A stretch of DNA of 53,332 nt from Richelia intracellularis (GCA_000613065.1 CBZS010000135.1:1-53332); one strand, 5' to 3'; shown: positions 24,261 to 33,212, counted from the stretch's first letter. The notes: generated by a model from the letters alone, not told the origin. Translations and numbers: made by a program.

Positions 24261-25687
24261 ACACCATGACGATAGCTTGGATTGCGCTGCCATTTTTTCT
24301 GGGATTCAGTATTTATTTGTTTCCCAGTCTTGATAAAATTTTGTGTTTGTGCATGGCTATTGTCTCTGGGGGGTATGCATCGCAAATTTTTTGGTCGGAA
24401 ACGCCGATAGAATTACAATTGCTGGATAGCTTTGGGGTCACGTTAGTCATAGATCAATTGAGTAGTTATTTTATCTTGACTAACACTCTGGTAACAGCTG
24501 CGGTAATTATTTCTTGTTGGAATACCAATAAAACAGCTTTTTTTTATGCCCAGACCATTATTTTGCACGGTAGTGTTAACGCTGCCTTTGTCTGTGCAAA
24601 TTTCATGAGTTTATATGTAGCATTAGAAGTCATCGGGATTGCGTCATTTTTGTTAATTGCTTATCCTCGCACTGATCGATCAATTTGGGTGGGTTTACGC
24701 TACTTATTTATTAGTAATGTGGCAATGCTATTTTATTTGGTGGGGGCATTGCTAGTTTATCAAGCACACAACTCTTTTGCATTTAAAGGATTAGCAGGAG
24801 CCCCACCAGAAGCACTTGCCCTAATTTTTCTGGGACTATTAGTTAAAGGGGGAATTTTTGTTTCCGGTTTATGGTTGCCATTAACCCACTCAGAATCGGA
24901 GACACCTGTTTCAGCATTGCTGTCAGGAGTGGTGGTAAAAGCAGGGGTTTATCCTTTATTGAGGTGTGCTTTGATTGTGGAGGAAATAGATCCCATAGTT
25001 CGCCTCTTCGGTATGGGAACAGCATTGTTAGGAGTATTTTATGCTGTGTTTGACAAAGATGCCAAGCGGATACTGGCATTTCATACCGTTTCCCAATTAG
25101 GTTTTATTTTGGCTGCACCCGCAGTGGGTGGATTTTATGCATTAACCCATGGATTAGTAAAATCTGCTCTATTTTTACTTGTAGGCAATTTACCTAGTCG
25201 GAACATCAAAGAATTACAAAAACAACCAATTCATACCCCTATTTGGTTCGCTTTAGTCATTGCCAGCTTTTCCATATCTGGTTTTCCCATGCTAGCGGGG
25301 TTTGGGGCGAAGATATTGGTTATGAAGAATTTGTTACCTTGGCAAGTTGCCATGAATTTAGCAGCTTTAGGGACAGCAATATCCTTTGCCAAGTTTATCT
25401 TTCTTCCCCATGGTATGTTGCCACAACAAACAAAGAAACCAGGTTTTTGGTTGGCAATCATACTTTTACTTGGTGGATTAATTGCTGCTAACGGTGTGTA
25501 TTATGAAGCATATACCCTAGAAAATGTTATTAAACCCTTGCTGACTATAGCCCTTGGTTGGTTAGCATACTTGTTTATTTTTCAACATTTAGTGGTTAAA
25601 TTACCACGTATGCTGGAGCAATTAGACCATCTAATGGGGTTTATGAGTTTGATGTTGGTGATATTATTCTGGATGGTGTTCGCATGA
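24257..25687 (+). CDS. mrpD: Mrp Na+/H+ antiporter subunit D
   Basis: Polytopic membrane protein of 476 aa from the NuoM/NuoN/MrpD family, the ion- or proton-translocating antiporter-like subunit. Visible family landmarks are MSLYVALEVIGIASFLLIAYP (with the conserved Glu), GLLVKGGIFVSGLWLPLTHSE (with the key Lys), VSALLSGVVVKAGVYPLLR, and DKDAKRILAFHTVSQLGFIL. About 13-14 hydrophobic segments. It overlaps mrpC and mrpE by 4 bp each, so the operon is tightly coupled. Confidence 0.92.
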   Translation: MNTMTIAWIALPFFLGFSIYLFPSLDKILCLCMAIVSGGYASQIFWSETPIELQLLDSFGVTLVIDQLSSYFILTNTLVTAAVIISCWNTNKTAFFYAQTIILHGSVNAAFVCANFMSLYVALEVIGIASFLLIAYPRTDRSIWVGLRYLFISNVAMLFYLVGALLVYQAHNSFAFKGLAGAPPEALALIFLGLLVKGGIFVSGLWLPLTHSESETPVSALLSGVVVKAGVYPLLRCALIVEEIDPIVRLFGMGTALLGVFYAVFDKDAKRILAFHTVSQLGFILAAPAVGGFYALTHGLVKSALFLLVGNLPSRNIKELQKQPIHTPIWFALVIASFSISGFPMLAGFGAKILVMKNLLPWQVAMNLAALGTAISFAKFIFLPHGMLPQQTKKPGFWLAIILLLGGLIAANGVYYEAYTLENVIKPLLTIALGWLAYLFIFQHLVVKLPRMLEQLDHLMGFMSLMLVILFWMVFA

Positions 25688-26073
25688 TTGGGTATTTAAA
25701 TATATGCTTGCGTTTAGCTATCTGGTTTTTACTCACTGCTGACTTCAGTCCCGCAAATATTATGATTGGTATAGCGAGCGCTCTATTTTTACCCCGTAGT
25801 TATACTGATTCTAGTGTATTAAAAGATTGGATGAGGGCACTGTGGGAAACCATAGTGGCAATTCCCCAGGCCTACATTGAAGCGGTGCAAATCATCTTGC
25901 GTCCCCACAAAGAAGAAGATGTAACCATGGAAAGGGTGAAACCAGGAAGGACACCCGGTTTAATATTTTTAGACATATTTATTATTAGCTTCACGCCCAA
26001 AACTATTGTTTTGAAGTACCACGAAAATGGCTGGTACGAAGTCCATAAAGTCCAACGGAGGAAGGAGCAATGA
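25684..26073 (+). CDS. mrpE: Mrp Na+/H+ antiporter subunit E
   Basis: MnhE/MrpE family protein of 129 aa with two N-terminal hydrophobic stretches (LNICLRLAIWFLLTADFSPAN) and the conserved C-terminal half: AIPQAYIEAVQIILRPH, KPGRTPGLIFLDIFIISFTP, KTIVLKYHENGWYEVHKV. It is an accessory membrane subunit needed for antiporter assembly in studied systems. ATGA overlaps join it to mrpD and mrpF. Confidence 0.9.
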   Translation: MIGYLNICLRLAIWFLLTADFSPANIMIGIASALFLPRSYTDSSVLKDWMRALWETIVAIPQAYIEAVQIILRPHKEEDVTMERVKPGRTPGLIFLDIFIISFTPKTIVLKYHENGWYEVHKVQRRKEQ

Positions 26074-26330
26074 GAGTAATTATCATCGCCTTAATTGCAA
26101 TGATTTTATCGTTACTTATTCCCATGTATGAAGCATGGGAAGATGATGATATTTGGCAAAAAATGTTGGCATTTGCCAGTATCGGCACCAAGACATCAAT
26201 CATGATTTTAGTGATATCAGTCTTACGAGACGACTGGATGCTGGGGGTTGTGGGGGTAATTATCCTCAGTGTGGGTAATGCAGCCTTAATGTTGCTAGCA
26301 CAAGTAATCAAACGTATCAACGAAGTATGA
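26070..26330 (+). CDS. mrpF: Mrp Na+/H+ antiporter subunit F
   Basis: MrpF/MnhF protein of 86 aa with three membrane helices; DDDIWQKMLAFASIGTKTSIM holds the characteristic loop between helices 1 and 2. The family contributes to cation and bile-salt export in other bacteria. It overlaps mrpE and mrpG by 4 bp. Confidence 0.88.
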   Translation: MRVIIIALIAMILSLLIPMYEAWEDDDIWQKMLAFASIGTKTSIMILVISVLRDDWMLGVVGVIILSVGNAALMLLAQVIKRINEV

Positions 26331-26611
26331 TAGATATTCTTAGTTATACCTGCATTGGTGTAGGAATTATTTTTTGGTTTTGGGGAACCTTACCCTTACT
26401 TGGCGATCGCTCTGTATTATTTAAGTTACACAGTCTTTCAGTGGCGGATACCCTTGGTTCCATCAGTATTGTCTTTGGACTGTTGCTAAAGATACCTGGT
26501 GAATGGCCCTTACTTATCCTTGCCATTATCTCCCTATCAATTTGGAATACTGTCTTGGGTTATGTATTGGCATACTGTTCCAGCCCTGAGTCTAGTCAGG
26601 AGCAGGAGTGA
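26327..26611 (+). CDS. mrpG: Mrp Na+/H+ antiporter subunit G
   Basis: MnhG family membrane protein of 94 aa: FWGTLPLLGDRSVLFKLHSLSVADTLG is the conserved N-terminal region, followed by two more helices. The last helices are followed by a short polar tail (CSSPESSQEQE). A MITE (26658-26748) separates it from the next operon gene. Confidence 0.88.
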   Translation: MIDILSYTCIGVGIIFWFWGTLPLLGDRSVLFKLHSLSVADTLGSISIVFGLLLKIPGEWPLLILAIISLSIWNTVLGYVLAYCSSPESSQEQE

Positions 26612-26657
26612 ACGAGGTAAGATGTGGGAGGGGTTGATACTTGCTACTTGGCTATTG

Positions 26658-26748
26658 GGCGTTGCTGAATCAGGGGATGATTTCACTAAATTTTCAAGGA
26701 TTTATCAATGGTTTCAAACGCTAATTCATCCCGCACTTATGCAACGCC
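26658..26748 (+). mobile_element. MITE copy 3 (91 bp) inside the mrp operon
   Basis: Starts GGCGTTGCTGAATCAGGGG and ends GCACTTATGCAACGCC like copies 2 and 5. The flanks GGCTATTG and GACTTCGC do not match, so the target duplication has been lost or the copy arose by recombination. It lies in the 211-bp gap between mrpG and the DUF4040 gene, where the rest of the operon overlaps by 4 bp. Confidence 0.88.
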
Positions 26749-26822
26749 GACTTCGCTAGTTCCAATTTACCTTTCTCATGCAAAATCATTTGATTGAGCG
26801 TAGCTAAAATCTAAAATCCAAA

Positions 26823-27389
26823 ATGAATGATAGTTACATATATATAATCATCGGGTTATTACCATTATCAGCTTGTAAGTTGCTGTTTCAAACTAATCCC
26901 TATAATGCCCTAGTAATTCGTGGTATTTTGGGAGCATTAGCAGCATTGGTATATGTGGTTCTGGGAGCAGCAGACGTGGCTTTAACTGAGGCTTTGGTGG
27001 GTACGATGCTCTCTATTACCCTGTATGCAGTTGCGGTACGTTCATCCTTAATTATGCGTCTAGGAGTTATCAAGGATGAAGAATGTAAAGAGGAAAGCAG
27101 TATTCATTTTGGAGAAATAAAGGACAAATTACAAAAAATTATCAGTAAATACCATATGCGTTTGGAGTTAGTACCCTATCCAGACAGGGAATCTTTATAT
27201 CAGGCGTTAACGGATAAAGAAATTCACGCAACCTGTATCCCAGAAATGTCAGCCTTGACAGAATCGCAAGTGTATCAAACTACTACTAGGGTGCGGCGAC
27301 TCTATGAAATTATCCAACCTGAACTATCTTCATCCGCAACAGTCTTAACCTATACTAATCCGGTAGATGAAGGGGAGAAAGATTCATGA
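26823..27389 (+). CDS. DUF4040 (MbhD/MrpA C-terminal-like) antiporter subunit
   Basis: Protein of 188 aa. The first about 85 residues hold three membrane helices of the DUF4040/MbhD type (LGALAALVYVVLGAADVALTEALVG with the conserved Asp-Val-Ala-Leu-Thr-Glu). They correspond to a piece of the long MrpA of other bacteria. A cytosolic tail follows (about 90-188). In cyanobacterial mrp operons this position, between mrpG and mrpB, is annotated as the MrpA-like gene. It overlaps mrpB by 4 bp. The MITE upstream may affect its expression. Confidence 0.83.
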   Translation: MNDSYIYIIIGLLPLSACKLLFQTNPYNALVIRGILGALAALVYVVLGAADVALTEALVGTMLSITLYAVAVRSSLIMRLGVIKDEECKEESSIHFGEIKDKLQKIISKYHMRLELVPYPDRESLYQALTDKEIHATCIPEMSALTESQVYQTTTRVRRLYEIIQPELSSSATVLTYTNPVDEGEKDS

Positions 27390-28045
27390 AGTGGGTCTAC
27401 ATATTAACAGGTATATTAATTTACATTAAGTTTCTAGTTATATCCAATCCTACACAAGAATTATCTACTTCTATTGTCGCCACAGTTGTTCAAGAAAGTG
27501 GAGTCCCTAACGCAGTTTCAGGCATCATTCTCAGGAATCGCCTGTATGACACTATCTTTGAGGTAATAGTATTTACTATTGCCATCATGGGTGCAAATTT
27601 TCTCCTCGCCAATGAAAGTCCATCCACTAAAATACGTCAATTTACCGATCAACCATCCATAGTCCTAGCTCAATTAGGAGCCACTATTTCTGCCCTTGTC
27701 AGTATTGAGCTAGCAATTCGTGGGCATGTAAGTCCTGGTGGTGGTTTTGCCGCAGGAGTTGCAGGGGGAACCGCAATTGGCCTAGTAGCGATTACTTCGT
27801 CCCCAGAATGGATGCAGGGAATTTACCAACGATGGAAGGCTGCGATATGGGAGAAAGTATCGGTACTTATTTTTATAATTCTTTCAGGAATTACACTGAT
27901 TGGAATAGAGTTTCCCCATGGAAAAATGGGCACGCTATTAAGTGGTGGAGTTCTTCCCGTACTCAATATCCTTGTGGCTGTTAAAGTTGCCTTGGGCTCC
28001 TGGACTGTAATTTTGGTTTTTATTCGTTATGGGGGATTGCTATAG
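27386..28045 (+). CDS. mrpB: Mrp Na+/H+ antiporter subunit B (MnhB domain)
   Basis: Protein of 219 aa. N-terminal helix plus a region with NAVSGIILRNRLYDTIFEVIVF (the DUF4040/MbhE-like link), then the MnhB domain with VSPGGGFAAGVAGGTAIGLV, the family's glycine-rich signature. About six membrane segments. It is the last gene of the operon. Together C, D, E, F, G, A' and B make a cyanobacterial-type Mrp complex for Na+ extrusion and pH or inorganic-carbon homeostasis. Confidence 0.88.
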   Translation: MKWVYILTGILIYIKFLVISNPTQELSTSIVATVVQESGVPNAVSGIILRNRLYDTIFEVIVFTIAIMGANFLLANESPSTKIRQFTDQPSIVLAQLGATISALVSIELAIRGHVSPGGGFAAGVAGGTAIGLVAITSSPEWMQGIYQRWKAAIWEKVSVLIFIILSGITLIGIEFPHGKMGTLLSGGVLPVLNILVAVKVALGSWTVILVFIRYGGLL

Positions 28046-28459
28046 GGATGAAAGATGTGCAGAAAAATATTGGTGGATTTTACTTAACCCCCAAACATAA
28101 CCGACATTATTCTCCTAACTTTTCCCATTCATTGGGAAGCAAATTTGCAATTAGCTCAAAACCCTGGCGTTGCATAAGTGCGGGATGAATTAGCGTTTGA
28201 AACTATTGAGAAATCGTTGAAAATTTAGTGAAATCATCCCGCACTTATGCAACGCCAAAACCCTTACTATCGGGCTTAATAACATAAGTCATACGTCTTC
28301 AGAAACGATCGCAGTATTGTTAAATTTTGGAGGAACACAAGTTAATATTGGAGAGGAGAATCCCAAATATTGAGATTCAGAGTGCAGAGAGAAGCACCCT
28401 ACAGTCGGAGCGTGTGGTTCTATGGAGCCACTGCATTCTCCAGATTCCCTCGGTTGTAG
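28046..28459. other. Gap after mrpB with MITE copy 4
   Basis: No gene recognised. It contains MITE copy 4 (28166-28256) and ends at the 6-bp target duplication (TTGTAG, 28454-28459) of the IS1634-like element. Confidence 0.6.
28166..28256 (-). mobile_element. MITE copy 4 (91 bp, perfect 23-bp TIRs, 8-bp TSD)
   Basis: The first and last 23 bp are exact inverted repeats (GGCGTTGCATAAGTGCGGG... at the left). It is flanked by AAAACCCT at 28158-28165 and 28257-28264. Unlike copies 2, 3 and 5, both tips carry the same end type, so it is a symmetrised variant. Confidence 0.93.
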
Positions 28460-30159
28460 CCCACATTCCGCAGGTTAGTTAGCAAAGAAGATAATATTTA
28501 CGACAGGGAACACCAAAAAACAGTAAAATCCAGCACCGCTGTTCACTGAGGTTGGAAATCTGTTTCAAAGAAGCGAAGGTTAATAAATTAATTGACATGA
28601 AACATTGAAACACCCAACGTAAAGTAGGAGTGGCAGTTGGTTTACCTAACTGATTTTGAATTGTTTGGGAGCCTCGTTTTAGAGATTGGCATAATGCCCT
28701 CTGACCTAGGCTGTAAACTAGCAAACACAAACCCATAACCATTGCCAAAGCCGCCACTCTTTTCCTTGAATTTAGAAACACAGTAGAAGTAAAAAACAAT
28801 GGGTGTTTGAGAAACCGAAAAGCACGTTCTGTAGATTGTTGTGCCTTATATTCAGGTAAAACATCTTCGTTGCTAAGTTTGTCGGCATCAAGAACATTGG
28901 TGGCAAGAATAAACCTCCCACCCTGTTCTGTGGCAATGGTAATTGCAGTTTATTTGGGTAAAATTTCGGCTTGAATATGGGAAATTAGGGTAGGTTGAGA
29001 ATCCTTGCGAGGTCTACCACATCCTCGGTGTTGGCCATATTCAATAACTTCAATATTTGTAAGTTGATGAAATGGCAACTGAGTCTCAAGTAATTTGGCT
29101 GGGTTGAATGCATCTTCGGCACATGCAAATTCCTGTTGACACAATTTTCGTAGTCGGGATTGTGCCTGGGTATATTTTTTGGTCAGACGTTTCTTTTTCC
29201 AGTTGTTTGAAGTCAGATTCTTTACGGGCTTTACTTTCTATCACTAGCCACCGTTGTCGCACACCACCAGAATCATTACAACAGGGGGCAATACCATATC
29301 CTGGGATTTTACTTGGTACAAATGCATCAATACTGTTCTTTTCTAATAGTTCTTTTGCCGCAGTTAGGGTTGCAGTCACTCGAGATACCCATCTGAATGA
29401 GACTATCATCTGCAAATTGTCTTCAGTGTAAAAGGCTGGAGCCGCAACAAATAAAGCATCAATTTGCCATTGTTTGTGGAAATCTGCCATAAGTTTTCCA
29501 AACATGGCAGAATCGACTTCATTACCATCTGCAACTCTTAAAGATAAAGGAATATCTCCATGACCACTCCACATCAAGTCAAGGATAAATTGTTTCAAAT
29601 CTGGTCGGTGGTCTCTAGAATAACCATATGTAATTGTAATTAATCCTTATTGTGCTGATGCTTCATCATCAGTACCAGTAGCAGTTCCATAATCCCCATG
29701 TACATGAAATCAACTTGAATCCAAGTGGAAGCTGTCCATTTTCACTTCAAATCTATCTGCTGCTGATAGTGGGACTCGGATAAAAATTTCCGTTAATCCT
29801 GGATCATATATTTTGTCTAACACTCTGCCCAAGGGTTCATCGTTCAAATGTTCTGGTTGTATTCCCTCTGCCAATAAATGTTCCGTTGGAATCCCTTAAA
29901 AGAACTTCTCAAATAAATATAGTGGTGCACTGATAAAGCCTAAGCCATTGAGAATCATTGCTTTGACCACTTGGCCTGGGCTGATTATTTCTTGGGGATG
30001 AGTTCCAAGCAGTTGGTTGAACAAATCAACCAAACTCATTTCATCAATAATCCCTGCCACTATGCCTAAGTGCTCGATATCTTGTACTTTGATTTGTTAT
30101 TCTGAAAAACTCATACTTCAAAAATACAAAATTTTGCGTTCGCACCTGCGGAATGTGGG
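28460..30159 (-). mobile_element. IS1634-like insertion sequence with 6-bp TSD
   Basis: The terminal repeats CCCACATTCCGCAGGT (28460-28475) and ACCTGCGGAATGTGGG (30144-30159) are exact. Target duplication TTGTAG flanks at 28454-28459 and 30160-30165. The 1700-bp length and 6-bp duplication suit the IS1634/IS4 group. It encloses a dead transposase. Confidence 0.9.
28479..30112 (-). pseudogene. IS1634 family transposase remnant
   Basis: Reads from about 30112: VQDIEHLGIVAGIIDEMSL, VVKAMILNGLGFISAPLY, a stop near 29897, MDSFHLDSS (with the first catalytic Asp), stops near 29710 and 29645, then KQFILDLMWSGHGDIPLSL, LRVADGNEVDSAMF, DALFVAAPAFYTEDNLQ and IPGYGIAPCCNDSGGVRQRW. Frame changes near 29130 and 28950 lead to YGQHRGCGRPRKDSQPTLIS and a C-terminus VFLNSRKRVAALAMVMGLCL... 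FFGVPCRKYYLLC. Four or more lesions; clearly inactive. Confidence 0.85.
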
Positions 30160-30165
30160 TTGTAG

Positions 30166-30597
30166 CAACGATCCTACTTTGAAAACATTCTTTGAGGGAG
30201 CGAAAATGCTGAGTTGCAAGCGATACGCTGCACGAACGCATACAGGGTATCTTGCCCACTTTGTATATTAAGGGAGCTTTCCAGCTCCCACATTGAAGTC
30301 ACTTCTTCTGTGTTATGGTCTTCTGCCTTTGGGAAGTTAAGAACCCCATTTTTTTCATGTCAATAAAGGGCTAAATAATCAGTTTTCCAAGTAGGGCTAT
30401 GAACCATACTGACTGGAAATAAACTGATAAATATAATTGAATAGAATCTTTACGAATGCTGCTCCAATAGCTTTAGCTTAATCCCGCTTTTCTCACTTAA
30501 TACCCTTTGAGTTGAACAGTGATTCATACCTGCCTTCACTTGATAGGCATAATCCTTATTTAATTACTTCTCCAGATGATTGATTTGCTGGAGTGAC
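30166..30597. other. Gap between the IS1634-like element and the ECF transporter
   Basis: No gene recognised. A hairpin GGGAGCT / AGCTCCC (30272-30289, 4-nt loop) is terminator-like but has no nearby gene on its 5' side. The 3' half lies just downstream of the cbiO stop. Confidence 0.45.
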
Positions 30598-31362
30598 TCA
30601 CCAATCTATAGGTAAACCGACTCGTTCTAATGTCTGCCAGTCTTGCAATAATGGTTGAATCTCTGCATTTATAGAAATGTAACCTCCAGCCATAACCAAA
30701 GCTCGTTGAGTTACTCTCCCCAACCAGTGCAAATCATGAGACGCAATCAACATAGCTTGTGCGGGTAGCTGTAACAAAATGTGGGCTAATGTGCGTCGCC
30801 ATGCTGGATCTAGCCCTGTGGTTGGTTCATCTAATATGAGGATATCAGGTTCTAAGGCTAAGATGGCAGCCAGGGCAACCAATCGTCTTTGTCCTCCAGA
30901 TAGTTCATGTACGGAGCGGTTAGCATAGGGTTCTAAACCAAAATCAATTAGTAATTGTCGAGCTTTATCGATCGCTATTGCGGGAGGAGTCCCGTAATTA
31001 CGAGGACCAAAGGTTATATCCTCTAGGACAGTAGGCATAAATAATTGGTCATTGGCATCTTGAAATCCAAAACCAATGTGCTGGCGAATACGCGTCAGAG
31101 TGTTAGGTTCTACAGGAATATTCCGAATCCAAATTTGACCTTTTTGGGGTTGTTTTAAGCCGATGATATTCTCCAGTAAGGTACTCTTACCAGAACCTGT
31201 AGCTCCCATTAAAGCAACGCGATCGCCCAGATTCAAACTAAAGGAAATATCTCTTAATACTGCTTGTTGCTGCGGATAAGCATAGGTTAAGCCTTCAACT
31301 TTGAGTACATTACCTGGGATTTGGGACTCTAGAAATAGTGGGTTAGATGTTAGAGATTTCAA
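30598..31362 (-). CDS. cbiO: ECF transporter ATPase (CbiO/NikO type)
   Basis: ABC ATPase of 254 aa powering a group I energy-coupling-factor transporter for cobalt or nickel. Walker A GATGSGKST at 53-61, Q-loop region GFGFQDANDQLF (about 97-108, typical of ECF ATPases), signature LSGGQRR at 154-160, Walker B ILILDEPTTGLD (about 174-185) and switch His209 in ASHDL. Third gene of the minus-strand operon cbiM-cbiQ-cbiO, with 24 bp between cbiQ and cbiO. Peripheral cytoplasmic membrane protein. Confidence 0.92.
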   Translation of the reverse strand: MKSLTSNPLFLESQIPGNVLKVEGLTYAYPQQQAVLRDISFSLNLGDRVALMGATGSGKSTLLENIIGLKQPQKGQIWIRNIPVEPNTLTRIRQHIGFGFQDANDQLFMPTVLEDITFGPRNYGTPPAIAIDKARQLLIDFGLEPYANRSVHELSGGQRRLVALAAILALEPDILILDEPTTGLDPAWRRTLAHILLQLPAQAMLIASHDLHWLGRVTQRALVMAGGYISINAEIQPLLQDWQTLERVGLPIDW

Positions 31363-31386
31363 AATTTCACACTCAATACTAGAAAT

Positions 31387-32040
31387 TCAATCAAGATAGG
31401 AAGGGATAGTAATACCCATGGCGATAGCAACCGTTGCTAAAATTACCAAATAATCCGAAGTTTTAAGTGAAGATTCCAAGGGGAAACTACCTTGATAACC
31501 CCGTACTAACATGGCTGCATATACCCTTTCAGCTCTATTTAGACTGCGTAAGTAAAGACTACCAATCATGGCTGCACTGGCATAACGCAACCACCCGGTA
31601 GCACCTCCTAAACCTCTTAGTTGAGCTGCTCGTTGCATCCGTTGCACTTCACTCACCAGTATTTCTATATATTGTCCTGCTAGGAGTAAACTTTCTTTGA
31701 ATGCTGCTGGTAAAGGTAAACTTTTTAGGGCAATACCAAAACTATGGGAAGGTAATGTCAACACAAAACTGTTCATCACCAGCAAACAAACCAAAGAACG
31801 CACCAATAAAAAACTGGCTTTCTCCCACCCCATGGGTAATGCCAGAAATGCCATAAATATTAACTCTACTCCTAATAATTTGCTCAAATTCCCCACAGGA
31901 GCCCGCAATCTGGTTGCCCAGAATAAAGCGATCGCACCATATATACCCAGATACAACCAAGCCCCATATTTTAATAAAGCTGTACCCACCACAATAATTA
32001 AGGATAAATGCAACCTCAACGGGAGAGAAAATTTAGGCAT
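31387..32040 (-). CDS. cbiQ: ECF transporter transmembrane (T) component CbiQ
   Basis: Membrane protein of 217 aa with five or six helices. The coupling motifs contacting the ATPases are in the QRAAQLRGLGG (AARG-like) region near 135-146 and in the later RAERVYAAMLVRGYQG (second Ala-Arg-Gly-type motif, about 168-183). Its ATG lies within the end of cbiM (8-bp overlap), so translation is coupled. The metal specificity (Co versus Ni) is set by the S component, not by this protein. Confidence 0.9.
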   Translation of the reverse strand: MPKFSLPLRLHLSLIIVVGTALLKYGAWLYLGIYGAIALFWATRLRAPVGNLSKLLGVELIFMAFLALPMGWEKASFLLVRSLVCLLVMNSFVLTLPSHSFGIALKSLPLPAAFKESLLLAGQYIEILVSEVQRMQRAAQLRGLGGATGWLRYASAAMIGSLYLRSLNRAERVYAAMLVRGYQGSFPLESSLKTSDYLVILATVAIAMGITIPSYLD

Positions 32041-32956
32041 TGCTTGGTTTCACCACCTTTGCTAATCCAAATGCAACTACAAAAGAAAAGACAGAGCCAA
32101 CCAATCCCGCAATACTTGTACCAATAGTACCTAAACCCTCAATACCATAATCTGCCAAGGGTGTGGGAACTGCAACTCTCACATTCTCAGCTAAGTTAAT
32201 AAATCCCAAATCTTCAGCGACCTTTTCCAAGCCATCGGGCCATGCTGATGCCACCAAAGATAATAGTCCAGCAATCACGACAACACTGATAATTGGTGTT
32301 AACCAACCTCGAAATTGCTGCTGTTCCCCTGGCAATAAATCTGGTCTGACATTAGCCAAATAGGCGATTACACCCCCAGTAATCACTCCTTCTCCTACCC
32401 CAATAAGAATATGCACTCCTGCCATGGCTGGCAAAACCAACCCCGAGGGAGCAGTTCCAGAAATTGCTAACTCAATAGCACAGGCAGTTGCAGCTACAAC
32501 CACACTCACCCCAGCTGCAATGCCCGCAGCTAAAGGCAAACGTCGCTGAGAACCACCAAGTAATTTTTGTAATGTCTGGGTTAATAACCAACCAACCCAA
32601 ACCCCTATCACTGCCATGTTTAAAATATTTGCCCCCAGGACGGTAATTCCACCATCAGCAAATAACACCGCCTGAATCATTAACACTGTGGCAATACATA
32701 TCATTCCTGCCCAAGGACTACCTAAAACAACTGCCCCTAAGACTCCCCCTAATAAGTGACCGCTAGTTCCTCCAGCTACCGGAAAATTAATCATTTGTGC
32801 GGCGAAAATAAAGGCTGTAGTTAAACCTAAAATTGGCGCGTAACGCTGACCTAGGTTGGTTTGGGTTCGCCTCAAGGCAACCGCTAAAGCACCTACACTG
32901 GCTACAGCAGTCGCTCCTGCCACTGGTATAGAAAGAAAACTATCAGGGATATGCAT
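32033..32956 (-). CDS. cbiM: ECF metal-binding (S) component CbiM/NikM fused to a PDGLE (CbiN/NikN-like) domain
   Basis: Protein of 307 aa. The N-terminus MHIPDSF is the characteristic metal-coordinating start (Met1/His2) of CbiM/NikM; it usually reads MHIPDG, so Ser6 is slightly unusual. GGTSGHLLGGVLGAVVLGSPWAGMI (about 62-86) is the conserved CbiM core. The C-terminal part from about residue 215 contains PDGLEKVAEDLGF, the PDGLE domain that is a separate CbiN/NikN in other bacteria. Cyanobacterial fused forms are usually assigned to nickel, for urease or hydrogenase. No cobalamin riboswitch is recognisable upstream, which slightly favours nickel. Confidence 0.9.
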   Translation of the reverse strand: MHIPDSFLSIPVAGATAVASVGALAVALRRTQTNLGQRYAPILGLTTAFIFAAQMINFPVAGGTSGHLLGGVLGAVVLGSPWAGMICIATVLMIQAVLFADGGITVLGANILNMAVIGVWVGWLLTQTLQKLLGGSQRRLPLAAGIAAGVSVVVAATACAIELAISGTAPSGLVLPAMAGVHILIGVGEGVITGGVIAYLANVRPDLLPGEQQQFRGWLTPIISVVVIAGLLSLVASAWPDGLEKVAEDLGFINLAENVRVAVPTPLADYGIEGLGTIGTSIAGLVGSVFSFVVAFGLAKVVKPSNA

Positions 32957-33165
32957 TAATTAGCCTCCGAATCTTGCCTAATTTTAGACTTCTATTTCTG
33001 AAATATAAGTACGTTCCTGTATTTATTAAAAACAAAAACTTTAATTATTTTACAATGCCCTCTCAGGGGATTTAACCTACTTTTGCCATTTTTTTTACGA
33101 GAAATTTTGTGTGATTAAATGTACTTATATTTGCATTTGTTAAATTGTGTTAATCCACCTGTATT

Positions 33166-33212
33166 ATAAATAATCATATCTAACCTTATAAAGGTTAGAT
33201 ATGATTATTTAT
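33166..33212. repeat. Perfect 22-bp inverted repeat with 3-nt loop
   Basis: The arms 33166-33187 and 33191-33212 (containing AATCATATCTAACCTT and AAGGTTAGATATGATT) are exact complements around ATA. It lies 210 bp upstream of cbiM and over 900 bp from bcp. No T-run beyond the A/T-rich arm. Confidence 0.9.

Noticed and set aside
26499-26759. Possible 86-codon gene overlapping mrpG and the MITE
   Set aside because: It runs in another frame of mrpG and through a mobile element, with no family resemblance.
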